This document shows, in pieces, positions 11,956-21,150 of a stretch of DNA of 64,000 nucleotides. The notes beneath the pieces are model-generated. The model was not told where the DNA came from. It saw only the letters and a program-made list of their open reading frames with translations, and did no database searches. The position numbers were made by a program, and so were the translations under genes. Each line of letters starts with the position of its first letter. Within the stretch, counting starts at the first letter, position 1. The DNA is taken from the NCBI GenBank assembly GCA_947642455.1, contig CANRSN010000005.1, positions 42,722 to 106,721 of the forward strand. Direction: 5' to 3'. This DNA comes from an uncultured Clostridiaceae bacterium. GTDB lineage: Bacteria > Bacillota > Clostridia > TANB77 > CAG-508.

Positions 11956-12186
11956 TTAATCATTAGAAGTAAAACTTTCCTCAATAAGTTCTCCATCTTT
12001 ATTTAGTAAAATAGTAATCTTTTTCTCTGCATTTTCTAATATTTCGTTACATTTTTTTGATAATTCCATACCTTCTTCAAATTTAGAAACTGATGTATCT
12101 AAGTCTAATTCTCCCTTTTCTAGTTCAGCTGCTATTTTTTCTAACTCTTCCATAGCTTGTTCGAAATTTATATCTTTTTCTTTCAT
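11956..12186 (-). CDS. xseB: Exodeoxyribonuclease VII small subunit
   Basis: 76 residues beginning MKEKDINFEQAMEELEKIAA. Helical, with ELEKGELDLDTSVSKFEEGM, the XseB signature. It binds XseA to form the ssDNA exonuclease. I start at the ATG at 12186, which has AGGAAAGGA at good spacing, not at the ATG 24 bases upstream. It is separated from xseA by one gene (12226-12711), an unusual insertion in the xseA-xseB pair. Confidence 0.9.
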   Translation of the reverse strand: MKEKDINFEQAMEELEKIAAELEKGELDLDTSVSKFEEGMELSKKCNEILENAEKKITILLNKDGELIEESFTSND

Positions 12187-12225
12187 GATAAATCCTTTCC
12201 TTTTCAACATTTATAATTCAAAAGT

Positions 12226-12711
12226 CTATTTTGTAAAAGTTCCTGTAGTTGTATTCACAGTATAAAAAGCCATTGCTGCTGTAGTTTCAATATTTCTAAC
12301 ACTAACTACATAGTTCCCATTTGCATCAATAGTTTCTACTTGAAATTTAACACTATTATCTTCTCCCCAATCTGCCTTAACAATATCAATCGCCTTTTCT
12401 TCTGCCTTTTTTGGCTCTTCAGGTAAAATTTCAGTTTTATTGTTTGGTGTTTGTGTTGTAGTATTATTAGTTGGTACATTTTCTACTACATTTTGATTTG
12501 TAGTCTCATTTACTATATTTGTATTATCTATTTCATTTAACTCATTTGTTTGAACATCATTTATTGCATTATCTACATTTTGTGAAATTTCGTTAGTTGG
12601 GTTTGCCAAAACTTCTTTTGTATCTTCTTTACCAGTAAATATTATTACACTTATAATAATAGCACAGATAAGTATTATTAATATAGATATAATGATAACT
12701 TTCTTATTCAT
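12226..12711 (-). CDS. Secreted or membrane-anchored protein with C-terminal PepSY-like domain
   Basis: 161 residues. An N-terminal hydrophobic helix (about 4-26), then a low-complexity Asn/Thr-rich stretch (about 35-100) and a small folded C-terminal domain (AIDIVKADWGEDNSVKFQVE...AMAFYTVNTTTG) resembling PepSY/YpeB-like modules. These domains often inhibit or sense peptidases; here the role is unknown. It sits between xseA and xseB, with AGAGGAGGAATATAT as ribosome-binding site. Confidence 0.6.
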   Translation of the reverse strand: MNKKVIIISILIILICAIIISVIIFTGKEDTKEVLANPTNEISQNVDNAINDVQTNELNEIDNTNIVNETTNQNVVENVPTNNTTTQTPNNKTEILPEEPKKAEEKAIDIVKADWGEDNSVKFQVETIDANGNYVVSVRNIETTAAMAFYTVNTTTGTFTK

Positions 12712-12747
12712 ATATATTCCTCCTCTTACTTTATAAATTAACTTTGT

Positions 12748-13935
12748 TTATAAAATTTTAGCCCTATTCTTCCCATCTATAAACTTTAAAGTTATTTCAT
12801 CATTTGCTTTTAATAATTTTGAACTTTTCACAATTTCTCCATTAAACTCAGTAATCGAATATCCTCTAGTTAAAGTTTTTAATGGACTTAATGCATCTAG
12901 CCTTGCTATTTCTTTTACCATTTTTGTATGTGAATCTTTTATTTTAATTTTTATAGCATTTTCCATTATCTTTATCTTTTTGTCTAACAACATATATTGT
13001 TCATTTATGTTTTGCATCGGATTTGAAAAAGCTCTACTTTTCATACATTTTTCAAACCTAAGCCTCATTAATTCTAATTTTTTCTTTAAAGCTAATTTAT
13101 ATCTGTTGTTATATACATGTAGCTTTTCTTTTAATTCTTGGACATTTGCAACTGCAAGTTCTGCTGCAGCAGATGGTGTAGGAGCTCTTAAATCTGCCAC
13201 AAAATCTGCTATTGTATAATCTGTTTCATGACCTACTGCCGAAATTACTGGAATTTCAGACTCGTAAATCGCTTGTGCCACTATTTCTTCATTAAAAGGC
13301 CATAAATCCTCCAATGAACCACCACCTCTTGCAACTATAATAACATCTGCCAACTTTTCTTTATTCATTAATTTAATTGCATTAACTATTTTAGGTGCTG
13401 CATCTTTTCCTTGCACTGGAACAGGTAGCAATTTTATATATACATTTGGATTTCTTCTAGTTGAAACATTTATTATATCTCTAATAACTGCTCCTGTATT
13501 AGATGTTAATACACCTATACATTTTGGCATAATTGGTATTTTCTTTTTATGTGCTACATCAAAAAGCCCCTCTTTTTCAAGCTCAGATTTCAATTTTTCA
13601 TATTCTGCATATAAATCGCCTATACCATCTTGTTTCATGGCTTTTGCATATATTTGATATACCCCATCTCTTTCAAAAACTGATACTGTCCCTAAAATCA
13701 TGACTTTCATTCCATCTTTAGGTATAAAATTTAAATTTGGTGTATATGTTTTAAACATTACACATTTTATTAATGAATTTTCATCTTTAAGAGTAAAATA
13801 CATATGACCTGTATAATGATGCTTAAAATTTGAAATTTCTCCTTTTACCAAAACATTATTTAAAAATTCGTCTTGTTGAAACTTTTCTTTAACATATATA
13901 TTTAACTCTGTAACTGTTATTGGACTATATTCCAC
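12748..13935 (-). CDS. xseA: Exodeoxyribonuclease VII large subunit
   Basis: 395 residues. N-terminal OB-fold (VLVKGEISNFKHHYTGHMYFTLKD), catalytic-domain blocks GVLTSNTGAVIRDI, ARGGGSLEDLWPFNEE, SAVGHETDYTIADFVADLRAPTPS, then a long helical region and a short C-terminal beta tail (LTRGYSITEFNGEIV). It degrades single-stranded DNA with XseB. The start appears to be GTG (encoding the M of MEYSPIT) after AAGGAGAAAAAG. It follows nusB by 13 bp. Confidence 0.96.
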   Translation of the reverse strand: MEYSPITVTELNIYVKEKFQQDEFLNNVLVKGEISNFKHHYTGHMYFTLKDENSLIKCVMFKTYTPNLNFIPKDGMKVMILGTVSVFERDGVYQIYAKAMKQDGIGDLYAEYEKLKSELEKEGLFDVAHKKKIPIMPKCIGVLTSNTGAVIRDIINVSTRRNPNVYIKLLPVPVQGKDAAPKIVNAIKLMNKEKLADVIIVARGGGSLEDLWPFNEEIVAQAIYESEIPVISAVGHETDYTIADFVADLRAPTPSAAAELAVANVQELKEKLHVYNNRYKLALKKKLELMRLRFEKCMKSRAFSNPMQNINEQYMLLDKKIKIMENAIKIKIKDSHTKMVKEIARLDALSPLKTLTRGYSITEFNGEIVKSSKLLKANDEITLKFIDGKNRAKIL

Positions 13936-13948
13936 CTTTTTCTCCTTG

Positions 13949-14359
13949 TTAACTTATATTTCTATCTTTTACAACACTTGCTAAAACACCATTTATAAAT
14001 GATTTTGATGAATCATCTCCATATTTTTTTGCAAGTTCTACAGCTTCATTTATAACCACCTTATATGGTATATCTGATTTTAATAATTCGTAAATTGCAA
14101 GTTTTAAAATGGCTATATCTATTTTAGAAATTCTATCTATAGACCATTTCTCTTTAAGGTTCTTTTCTATTAATTCAAGTATTTCTTCTAAGTTTTCACT
14201 AATACCATAAAAAGTATCTTTTATATATTTTTCTTGACTATTATTTTTTACTTCAAATTGTTTCATAAAAATGTCTATCTCTTCTTCACCTATATCTTTT
14301 TGAACCTCATTACTATATAATAATTTAAAAGTTAATTCTCTGGTTTCTGTTCTATTCAT
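13949..14359 (-). CDS. nusB: Transcription antitermination factor NusB
   Basis: 136 residues, all-helical, beginning [20 protein letters not shown] and ending [30 protein letters not shown], both typical of NusB. It binds boxA with S10 (NusE) and promotes rRNA antitermination. The position between the Asp23 cluster and xseA is common in Clostridia. Confidence 0.95.
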   Translation of the reverse strand: MNRTETRELTFKLLYSNEVQKDIGEEEIDIFMKQFEVKNNSQEKYIKDTFYGISENLEEILELIEKNLKEKWSIDRISKIDIAILKLAIYELLKSDIPYKVVINEAVELAKKYGDDSSKSFINGVLASVVKDRNIS

Positions 14360-14367
14360 AACTACCT

Positions 14368-14571
14368 CTACATTTTATCTATAAAATTCTTTAATTTTTC
14401 TTTAACTTCTTCTTTATTCTTTTGTATATAATTGCCTGCAAATGCACATGCGACAATTACAATTATACCAACTATTACAACATATAATCTTGTAAGCATC
14501 AATAATATTGCAACTGCTATTCCTATTACAATACCTCCATAATTTGCAAAAAAATCTTTAAAGTTGTTCAT
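14368..14571 (-). CDS. DUF2273 small membrane protein
   Basis: 67 residues with two closely spaced hydrophobic helices, then a basic/acidic tail ([15 protein letters not shown]). The family regularly sits beside Asp23 and AmaP genes, as it does here, and is thought to help anchor or organise the envelope-stress complex. Function is inferred from neighbours. Confidence 0.85.
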   Translation of the reverse strand: MNNFKDFFANYGGIVIGIAVAILLMLTRLYVVIVGIIVIVACAFAGNYIQKNKEEVKEKLKNFIDKM

Positions 14572-14633
14572 ATTTTACATCATCCTTCCTTATTTTAAAT
14601 GCAATTTGATATATTATTTTTATATTTAATCTC

Positions 14634-15206
14634 TTAAATTTCTTTTGTTATATTTACTTTTTGTTCTATATCTTTTTGCAATTCTTTAACACTTATATTT
14701 ACTTCTTTAACATCTAAGTCTGATGTACTTTTTATTGTACTTTTTATTTTATTTTGAAGATTTGCTGATAATTCTTTTATTACTGCTGTTTCTTTTACAT
14801 TAAACACTACATTTACTATTAGATTATGCTCTTTATCTAATATTATTCTTGTTACTGGATTTTGAGCACTATCAAATCCTCTAACTATATTATTTACCAA
14901 TTCTTCTAATGTAGTTTTTGATATTACTAATTGACCATCATCATTTTTTAATAATATTCCATCTTTTACACCATTTATCTCTTTTACTTCTGATGTAAAA
15001 AATATACATTTTATTGCAAGTAATATAAATACTATTGAAAAACCTAATATAATATTTGAAGATACTTCATTATTTAACATATCTTTTACTATTAAATTTA
15101 TAGTATTTAAATCTAGCCACCCAAATACTAATATACACATCATTATAGAAAGTAATAATACAACTACTGAAAATGTTACTAATCCCACTTTATCTAAAAA
15201 TTTCAT
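14634..15206 (-). CDS. amaP: Alkaline-shock-response membrane anchor protein AmaP
   Basis: 190 residues. Two N-terminal transmembrane helices (about 8-30 and 50-67), then a cytoplasmic Asp23-like domain (ISKTTLEELVNNIVRGFDSAQNPVTRI, VNVVFNVKETAVI, VKEVNISVKELQ). In Staphylococcus AmaP recruits Asp23 to the membrane. The gene lies between asp23 and DUF2273, the standard order. TGGAGGAAAATAT precedes the ATG. Confidence 0.85.
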   Translation of the reverse strand: MKFLDKVGLVTFSVVVLLLSIMMCILVFGWLDLNTINLIVKDMLNNEVSSNIILGFSIVFILLAIKCIFFTSEVKEINGVKDGILLKNDDGQLVISKTTLEELVNNIVRGFDSAQNPVTRIILDKEHNLIVNVVFNVKETAVIKELSANLQNKIKSTIKSTSDLDVKEVNISVKELQKDIEQKVNITKEI

Positions 15207-15228
15207 ATATTTTCCTCCATTTAATTAG

Positions 15229-15252
15229 GACGCGGAAATCCGCGCCCCCGCA
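15229..15252. other. GC-rich hairpin between asp23 and amaP
   Basis: CGCGGA-AA-TCCGCG at 15231-15244, extended by GGAC/GCCCCCGC, forms a very stable hairpin in otherwise AT-rich DNA. There is no T-run, so it may be an mRNA-processing or stability element rather than a terminator. It could set different asp23 and amaP levels. Confidence 0.45.
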
Positions 15253-15258
15253 AAACTA

Positions 15259-15693
15259 TTATTCCTCTGATTTTGTTTCTTCATCTTTAGAATCTGTATT
15301 AACTCCTTGTACATGAACATTTACTTCTAATACTTTTAGTCCTGTCATTGTTTCTACTGCTTTTTTTACTCTATTTTGTATTTCAAATGCTACATCTGGT
15401 ATTCTAACACCATATTCTACTATAATATTAACATCTACTTTTGTTTCTTTATCTCCAACTTCTACTTTTATTCCTTTGGCTAGGTTCTTTTTTCCACTTA
15501 ATACTTCTGTAATTCCTCCTGCAAAACCTCCTGCCATTGATGCAACTCCTGATACCTCTGATACTGCAACTCCTGCTATTACTGCAACTACATCATCTGC
15601 TATTTTGATTTCATCTGTTTGGTTTGTATTTGTTAGTGCTATTTCTTCTTTTTCTACTACTTTCTCTTCATTTTTTACTTCTTTCTCATCCAT
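15259..15693 (-). CDS. Asp23/Gls24 family envelope stress protein
   Basis: 144 residues. After an acidic N-terminus the Asp23 domain is clear: IADDVVAVIAGVAVSEVSGVASMAGGF, then KGIKVEVGDKETKVDVNIIVEYGVRIPDVA and VRVKKAVETMTGLKVLEVNVHVQGV-like strands. Family members are abundant, membrane-associated through AmaP, and induced by envelope stress. First gene of the leftward run through amaP, DUF2273, nusB and xseA. TTAGGAGGTATAACA precedes the ATG. Confidence 0.93.
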   Translation of the reverse strand: MDEKEVKNEEKVVEKEEIALTNTNQTDEIKIADDVVAVIAGVAVSEVSGVASMAGGFAGGITEVLSGKKNLAKGIKVEVGDKETKVDVNIIVEYGVRIPDVAFEIQNRVKKAVETMTGLKVLEVNVHVQGVNTDSKDEETKSEE

Positions 15694-15799
15694 TGTTATA
15701 CCTCCTAAATTTTATATTATGTGCTTGTTAACTTTTTTTGATACTATAAGTATACCAATTTATATATTTTTTTACAACAGTTTTTTCAAATTTTTTATA

Positions 15800-15845
15800 T
15801 AAATCCCCTTCAAAAAAATATTTAATTTCTTTGAAAGGGATTTTT
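15800..15845 (-). terminator. Strong intrinsic terminator
   Basis: In the minus-strand RNA AATCCCTTTCAAA pairs along its whole length with TTTGAAGGGGATT (one wobble). It immediately follows the stop of the 85-residue gene and isolates it from asp23; an eight-T run on the plus strand suggests it also works in that direction. Confidence 0.75.
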
Positions 15846-15846
15846 T

Positions 15847-16104
15847 TTAGTAATCGGAATCAAATGGATCTGTTTTTTCTTCAAGTTTAATATAATCTGA
15901 TGCTTTAATTATTTTTTCATTACGTCTCAAGTCTAGTAAAGCTTTTTGAACCCAAAAGTACCTATCATAATCACTCTCTGGTACAAGTATTTTAAGACAT
16001 TTACCTAGTTTGTCTTTCGTAACAGTAGTAATTACTTCATCGTCTGTAATTATTCCTAATGTTTTTAAATCATTTACAACTTGTGCCACTTCCCGAATTT
16101 CCAT
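15847..16104 (-). CDS. Small hypothetical protein
   Basis: 85 residues, soluble, beginning MEIREVAQVVNDLKTLGIIT. It reads as a small mixed alpha/beta protein with an acidic C-terminus (KLEEKTDPFDSDY). No family recognised. AAGGAGGAAAA precedes the ATG, and the terminator at 15800 closes the unit, so it is a real single-gene transcript. Confidence 0.7.
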   Translation of the reverse strand: MEIREVAQVVNDLKTLGIITDDEVITTVTKDKLGKCLKILVPESDYDRYFWVQKALLDLRRNEKIIKASDYIKLEEKTDPFDSDY

Positions 16105-16204
16105 TTTTCCTCCTTAAAATATTTATTTTTCAAGTATTTGTTAAAAGTATCTTTCTATATTATACTATTTTAAAGTAAGCTTTTCAATATTTTTTCTTTT
16201 TATT

Positions 16205-16425
16205 TCTCAAAAAGAGTACAATTTGTTATAATTCATAAATATTAATTATTTATCTAGGCAATATAATATTTATTTTTAGAAGTTTTGCGCAGGGAAGCTC
16301 CCAAAGTGGACATGACCCAGAGCTACCCACGAAGCCAGTAAAAAACTTCAACAAAATAAATATTATATTGCCTATTGGCTTCTAATTTTAAACTATGAAT
16401 TATAACAAATTGTACTCTTTTGCTA
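16205..16425. mobile_element. Palindromic mobile element, copy A (about 220 bp)
   Basis: Long terminal inverted repeats (AAAAGAGTACAATTTGTTAT and its mirror) enclose an arm GGCAATATAATATTTATTTT / AAAATAAATATTATATTGCC, which in turn encloses a GC-rich core starting GCGCAGGGAAGCTCCC. Flanks CTTTTTATT (16196-16204) and CTTTCTATT (16426-16434) are an 8/9 direct match, the likely target duplication. No coding capacity. The right-hand duplication overlaps the fmt stop codon. Its core has diverged (CTACCCACGAAGCC in place of GATTGGCGAAGCC). Confidence 0.85.
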
Positions 16426-16429
16426 CTTT

Positions 16430-17383
16430 CTATTTTCCAATTCCTCTTAAAAAATCGCTAACACTCATTCTTTTAGCATTTTCTGCTTGTATCTCTTTTA
16501 CATCTATAATACCATCAATAGCCTTAAAAAATAAACCTTTTTTGCTATTAGAAAGTAACACTGTTCCTACTTCTTTTTCTTTAACATCATTTATATTAAG
16601 ATTAAATTTATTTACAAAATCTTCTTCTTTTAAAACTTCCACCTTCCAAAGTTTAACCTTTTTATCATTAAAAAAAGTATATGCTCCCATTATTGGGTTT
16701 AGCCCTCTTACTAAATTCTTAATTTGCATAGCTGTTTTTTCTTGCCAATTAATTTTTGCCATTTCCTTATCAAGCATTTTAGCCATTGTAAAATCTTCAC
16801 CTTGTTTTATTCTTGGTGCAGTACCATTTTGAATTTGTTTTATTGTTTCTACCAAAAGTTTACCTCCAACTTTAGAAAGTCTATTCCAAAGTTCTCCTGT
16901 AGTTTCATTTTCTCCAATTTGAACTTTTTGAGATAAAATCATATCTCCAGTGTCCATTCCAATATCCATATACATAGTAGTAACACCAGTTTCTTTATCT
17001 CCATTTATAACTGCCCATTGAATAGGAGCAGCACCCCTATACTTTGGTAATAATGAAGCATGTACATTTATACAACCAAGCTTAGGTATATCTAAAATTT
17101 CTTTTGGAAGTATTTTTCCATATGCTACTACACAAATTAAATCTGGATCTAGTTCTTTTATTTTACTTATAAATTCTTCATTTTTCCTTACCTTTTCTGG
17201 TTGATATATTGGTAATTGTTTTGATATTGCAAATTCTTTTACAGGAGATGGTACCATTTTCATTCCCCTTCCCTTTGGTCTGTCTGGGTTTGTAACAACT
17301 CCTATTATTTCATACTCTTCTTCATAAATTGCTCTTAGTGATTCTTCTGCAAAATCTGGTGTTCCCATAAATAAAATTCTCAT
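16430..17383 (-). CDS. fmt: Methionyl-tRNA formyltransferase
   Basis: 317 residues. N-terminal formyltransferase domain with GRGMKMVPSPVK, VVAYGKILPKEIL, the catalytic block NVHASLLPKYRGAAPIQWA and DIGMDTGDM; C-terminal OB-like tRNA-binding domain with VRGLNPIMGAYTFF. It formylates initiator Met-tRNA. It follows def and priA on the same strand, a common arrangement. The TAG stop is inside the target duplication of element A, so the insertion just spared the reading frame. Confidence 0.97.
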   Translation of the reverse strand: MRILFMGTPDFAEESLRAIYEEEYEIIGVVTNPDRPKGRGMKMVPSPVKEFAISKQLPIYQPEKVRKNEEFISKIKELDPDLICVVAYGKILPKEILDIPKLGCINVHASLLPKYRGAAPIQWAVINGDKETGVTTMYMDIGMDTGDMILSQKVQIGENETTGELWNRLSKVGGKLLVETIKQIQNGTAPRIKQGEDFTMAKMLDKEMAKINWQEKTAMQIKNLVRGLNPIMGAYTFFNDKKVKLWKVEVLKEEDFVNKFNLNINDVKEKEVGTVLLSNSKKGLFFKAIDGIIDVKEIQAENAKRMSVSDFLRGIGK

Positions 17384-17433
17384 TCTCTACTTCCTTTCTA
17401 TAATGTAATTTTCTGTATTAGAAAAGCCTTTTT

Positions 17434-17916
17434 CTAAACATTCTTTTCTGGCTCTACATATTCTAAGGTTCCTGGAATCATATTATCAACAAAAACAATT
17501 CCATTTAAATGATCTATTTCATGACATAACGCCTGAGCTAGTAACTCTTTTCCATGAATTTTTATCTTTTTTCCATTTTCGTCTAAAGCCTCTACTGTAA
17601 CTTCTGCTGGTCTAAGCATTTTTGCATATTTATTAGGGAAACTCAAGCATCCTTCTTCTACTTCTTGCTCTCCCTTTTGTTTAATAATTACTGGATTAAT
17701 AAGTTTTAAAGGACCTTTACCATCATAAATATCTATTACAATAATTCTTTTTAATATACCAACTTGAACAGCAGCTAACCCAACGCCATTATATTTATGC
17801 ATAGTTTCGACCATATCATCTAATAATTCTCTAATTTTATCATCTACAACTTCTACTTCTCTTGATTTTTTTCTTAATATTTCGTCTCCTTCTTCTCTAA
17901 TTATTCTAACTGCCAT
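17434..17916 (-). CDS. def: Peptide deformylase
   Basis: 160 residues. All three deformylase motifs are present: [18 protein letters not shown] and CHEIDHLNG, giving the metal ligands Cys and two His and the catalytic Glu. It removes the formyl group that Fmt adds. Between priA and fmt in one leftward operon; AAGAAAGGAATGTG precedes the ATG. Confidence 0.97.
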   Translation of the reverse strand: MAVRIIREEGDEILRKKSREVEVVDDKIRELLDDMVETMHKYNGVGLAAVQVGILKRIIVIDIYDGKGPLKLINPVIIKQKGEQEVEEGCLSFPNKYAKMLRPAEVTVEALDENGKKIKIHGKELLAQALCHEIDHLNGIVFVDNMIPGTLEYVEPEKNV

Positions 17917-17949
17917 TTTTTAATCACATTCCTTTCTTAATGCACAAAT

Positions 17950-20202
17950 TTACATCATATTACTAGGATTTATATCAACCACAACCCTTATATCTTGACT
18001 TTTATTTAAAGCATATAATTTTTCTAAACCATCATTTATTAAACAATTTACTTGGTTTCCATATAAACATTTTATAATCATTCTCCAACGATAATTATTC
18101 TTTATTTTATCTATTGGAGCTGGTAATGGTTTATATAGTAGTATTCCTATTTTTTCATTAATTACTCTTTGTTTATAATAACTATGTAATTTTTCTGCTA
18201 TTTTAATAACTTCTTGTTCATTATTCCCGCTAATACCAATTACTATTATATCGCAAAAAGGCGGATATTTCAACTGTTTTCGTAAACCTATTTCTGTATC
18301 ATAAAAAGTTTTATAATCTTGTTTTCTTGAACACTCAATTGCAAAATTATCTGGATTATATGTTTGAACAATAACCTTTCCTTCTAGTTTTTCTCTTCCT
18401 GCCCTTCCTGCAACCTGTGTAAGTATTTGAAAAGTTCTTTCATTAGCCCTATAATCATCTATATTTAATGAACTATCTGCTGCAATTACACCAACTAAAG
18501 TGACATTTGGAAAATGATGTCCTTTTACAACCATTTGAGTTCCAATTAATATATTAATTCCTTCATTTTTAAATTTATTTAGTATTTCTTCATGTGAATT
18601 TTTCTTAGTTACTGTATCTACATCCATCCTTATTGTAGTAGCATTTGGAAATATTTTATTTATTTCTGTCTCCAATTTTTGAGTTCCTGTCCCAAAATAT
18701 CTTATATTTTGACTCTGACATTCTGGGCAAATTGTTACTGGTTTTTCCTCATATCCACAATAATGACACTTCAATTTATTTTGCTTTAAATGATATGTCA
18801 TAGTTATATTACAGTTTTTACATTTTATAGTATGTCCACAATCTCTACACATTATAAAAGTTGAATAGCCTCTTCTATTTAAAAACAATATTGTTTGATG
18901 ACCATTTTTTAAATTGATATCAATTTCTTCATACAGTTTTGTACTTAACATTGACCTATTACCCTTAGCTAATTCTTCTCTTAAATCCACTATTTCAACT
19001 TCTGGCAATTTAGAGTTATTTGCTCTTTTAGTAAGTTCTAATAATTCAATATCTCCTTTTAACGCTTTATAATATGTAGAAATATCAGGAGTTGCACTGC
19101 CTAAAACTAAAGGAATATTTTTATTTTTAGCTATTTTACTTGCCACTATTTTTGCATCATATCTTGGAGTCATTTCAGACTTATATGAACTATCATGTTC
19201 CTCATCTATTATAATTAGACCTAAGTCTTGCACTGGGGCAAATATAGCAGAACGTGCACCTATTACTATTTTTGCTTCACCTGATTTTATCTTATTCCAA
19301 CTATCAAACCTTTCTCCAACAGATAATTTACTATGTAATACTGCTATTTTATTTAGCCCAAACCTACTAACAAACCTATCTACCATTTGAGGTGTAAGTG
19401 ATATTTCTGGAACTAACATTATGCTTGATTTTCCTTCATTTAATACTTTTTGTATTATTTGCAAATATATTTCTGTTTTCCCTGAACCAGTAACTCCAAA
19501 TATTAAAAACTCTGAATTCATTTGATCTTCAATTGCAGTCTCTATTGCATCATATGCTCTTTGTTGCTCTTGTGTAAACTTTAAGTTTGTACTCATTCTT
19601 GGCATTACCTTGTATAAAAACGGATTTCTTTCTATCTGTTTTTCTTTTATTTCTATATATCCATTTTTCTCTAATGTTTTTATTATGGCTTTTGAAACAT
19701 CTGTAAACATTTCTAATTCACTAATATTAGTTTCTCCATTTTCTATTAAAAATTTTAATACTCTAATATGCTTTTCCGACTTTATCTTATTTAGTTCTAT
19801 ATTTTCTTTTATTTCGTCTATATCTGCTTTTAAATTTACAAATTTAGCCTTCTTCTCTTTAATTCTGTTTTCTAGTACTTTTGTCTTTGTTCCTGGTGGT
19901 AACATTAATTTTATACAATCTGATATATTACATATATATCTTTTCGCCATCCACTTAGCTAATTTTATATTTTCTTCTTCTATAAATTCATTTTCTTCTA
20001 TTTTTACTATATCTTTTAATTTATATTCTGACTCTTCTGTAAAACCAACCACAAAACCTTCTTCTAGATTTTTGCTTCTTCCAAATGATACCAAAACCCT
20101 ACTACCTATTTTTATATTTGGTTGCATTTGTACTGGTACATTATATTCAAATACTTTATTTAATTCTTTTGCATTTGTATTTATTATTATTTGTGCTATC
20201 AT
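17950..20202 (-). CDS. priA: Primosomal replication restart helicase PriA
   Basis: 750 residues. N-terminal 3'-DNA-binding domain (VLVSFGRSKNLEEGFVVGF), winged helix, then SF2 helicase with Walker A GVTGSGKTEIYLQ, DEEHDSSYK, the zinc-binding array CRDCGHTIKCKNC...CHYCGYEEKPVTICPEC, and motif VAGRAGREKLEGKVIVQT. It restarts stalled replication forks. Full length, first of the priA-def-fmt unit. Confidence 0.97.
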   Translation of the reverse strand: MIAQIIINTNAKELNKVFEYNVPVQMQPNIKIGSRVLVSFGRSKNLEEGFVVGFTEESEYKLKDIVKIEENEFIEEENIKLAKWMAKRYICNISDCIKLMLPPGTKTKVLENRIKEKKAKFVNLKADIDEIKENIELNKIKSEKHIRVLKFLIENGETNISELEMFTDVSKAIIKTLEKNGYIEIKEKQIERNPFLYKVMPRMSTNLKFTQEQQRAYDAIETAIEDQMNSEFLIFGVTGSGKTEIYLQIIQKVLNEGKSSIMLVPEISLTPQMVDRFVSRFGLNKIAVLHSKLSVGERFDSWNKIKSGEAKIVIGARSAIFAPVQDLGLIIIDEEHDSSYKSEMTPRYDAKIVASKIAKNKNIPLVLGSATPDISTYYKALKGDIELLELTKRANNSKLPEVEIVDLREELAKGNRSMLSTKLYEEIDINLKNGHQTILFLNRRGYSTFIMCRDCGHTIKCKNCNITMTYHLKQNKLKCHYCGYEEKPVTICPECQSQNIRYFGTGTQKLETEINKIFPNATTIRMDVDTVTKKNSHEEILNKFKNEGINILIGTQMVVKGHHFPNVTLVGVIAADSSLNIDDYRANERTFQILTQVAGRAGREKLEGKVIVQTYNPDNFAIECSRKQDYKTFYDTEIGLRKQLKYPPFCDIIVIGISGNNEQEVIKIAEKLHSYYKQRVINEKIGILLYKPLPAPIDKIKNNYRWRMIIKCLYGNQVNCLINDGLEKLYALNKSQDIRVVVDINPSNMM

Positions 20203-20223
20203 TTAGTTCCCTTTCTTAATTTT

Positions 20224-21039
20224 TTACTGTTCTATTTTTACTGCACTTACAACTACCCTTTGCTCTCCATAACAAGTAATTAATGTAATAATATCACCTT
20301 TTAATTCTTCTGAGTTTTTAAATTTTACTCTACTTTTTTTTATAGCTTTATTCAAATATTGTTGTTTTTCGTTATCTGTTGAAAAACTTTTTTTAACAAT
20401 ATCTAAACTAGGTTCTGCCACATATGCTGTAACTATTTGATATAGATATGAATGTTCTTTTGTGTATATTTCTATTTGTATATTATCCCCTAATTCTCCA
20501 CTATAAATCTTATTTAAGTCTGCAAACATTCCACCACTTTTTAGATTATGTCCATATATAACTGTATTGTTCTCTGAAAAATCTGGCTTTGTTTTACAAT
20601 CTAAAAATATAGTTCCACAAGAATTTTTTTGTTTATATATATCTCTTTTTAAATAATATTCATTATCTTTTGCCTGTACTATTGGATAATTTATATTTGT
20701 ATTTTCTATGCATACCCAGCCTATAGTTTCACTATTGACTTGATTTAACTTCTCAAAGTCAATACTCTTTTTAGGTTTCTCGGTTTCTACTTGGTTTCCC
20801 TCACTTTGTTCATTTTCTGTATTTTGTTCAACCTTTACTACTTCTGAGAATATCCCTTCTTCTAGTGCCTTTAAATCACTATTACTCTTAAACCAATATA
20901 TAATATGATAGGCAGAATACACAAAAACAGCTATAAATATTATAAGTAATATTATAGTTATTATTGTTTCTATAGTATTACTTTTTTTAGATTTATTTTT
21001 CTTAGATTTTGAATTCTTTTTAAAATGATTTCCTTTCAC
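20224..21039 (-). CDS. Class B-like sortase
   Basis: 271 residues. A short basic Lys/Ser/Asn tail, one transmembrane helix (about 25-47), then the sortase barrel. The catalytic His is in TVIYGHNLKSGG, the Cys in ITLITCYG (Cys256) and the Arg in QRVVV (Arg261). The long helical insert before the Cys strand (NEKQQYLNKAIKKSRVKF) is typical of class B. The neighbouring gene encodes an LPKTG protein, the obvious candidate substrate, although LPxTG is more often a class A motif. Start appears to be GTG after AAAAGGAGAAAATT. Confidence 0.9.
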   Translation of the reverse strand: MKGNHFKKNSKSKKNKSKKSNTIETIITIILLIIFIAVFVYSAYHIIYWFKSNSDLKALEEGIFSEVVKVEQNTENEQSEGNQVETEKPKKSIDFEKLNQVNSETIGWVCIENTNINYPIVQAKDNEYYLKRDIYKQKNSCGTIFLDCKTKPDFSENNTVIYGHNLKSGGMFADLNKIYSGELGDNIQIEIYTKEHSYLYQIVTAYVAEPSLDIVKKSFSTDNEKQQYLNKAIKKSRVKFKNSEELKGDIITLITCYGEQRVVVSAVKIEQ

Positions 21040-21089
21040 TTCAATTTTCTCCTTTTCAGTAACTTAAATTAAACATAGTTACAAGAACA

Positions 21090-21135
21090 AAAAAATGCAC
21101 ATAAAAACTTAAAGCTTTTCTGTGCATTTTACTTT
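21090..21135 (-). terminator. Terminator between the LPKTG gene and sortase gene
   Basis: AAAATGCACA at 21092-21101 pairs with TGTGCATTTT at 21121-21130, with a T-run on the minus strand. It should end transcription of the LPKTG gene, so the sortase gene needs read-through or its own promoter. Confidence 0.7.
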
Positions 21136-21150
21136 TATTGTATTTTTTAA

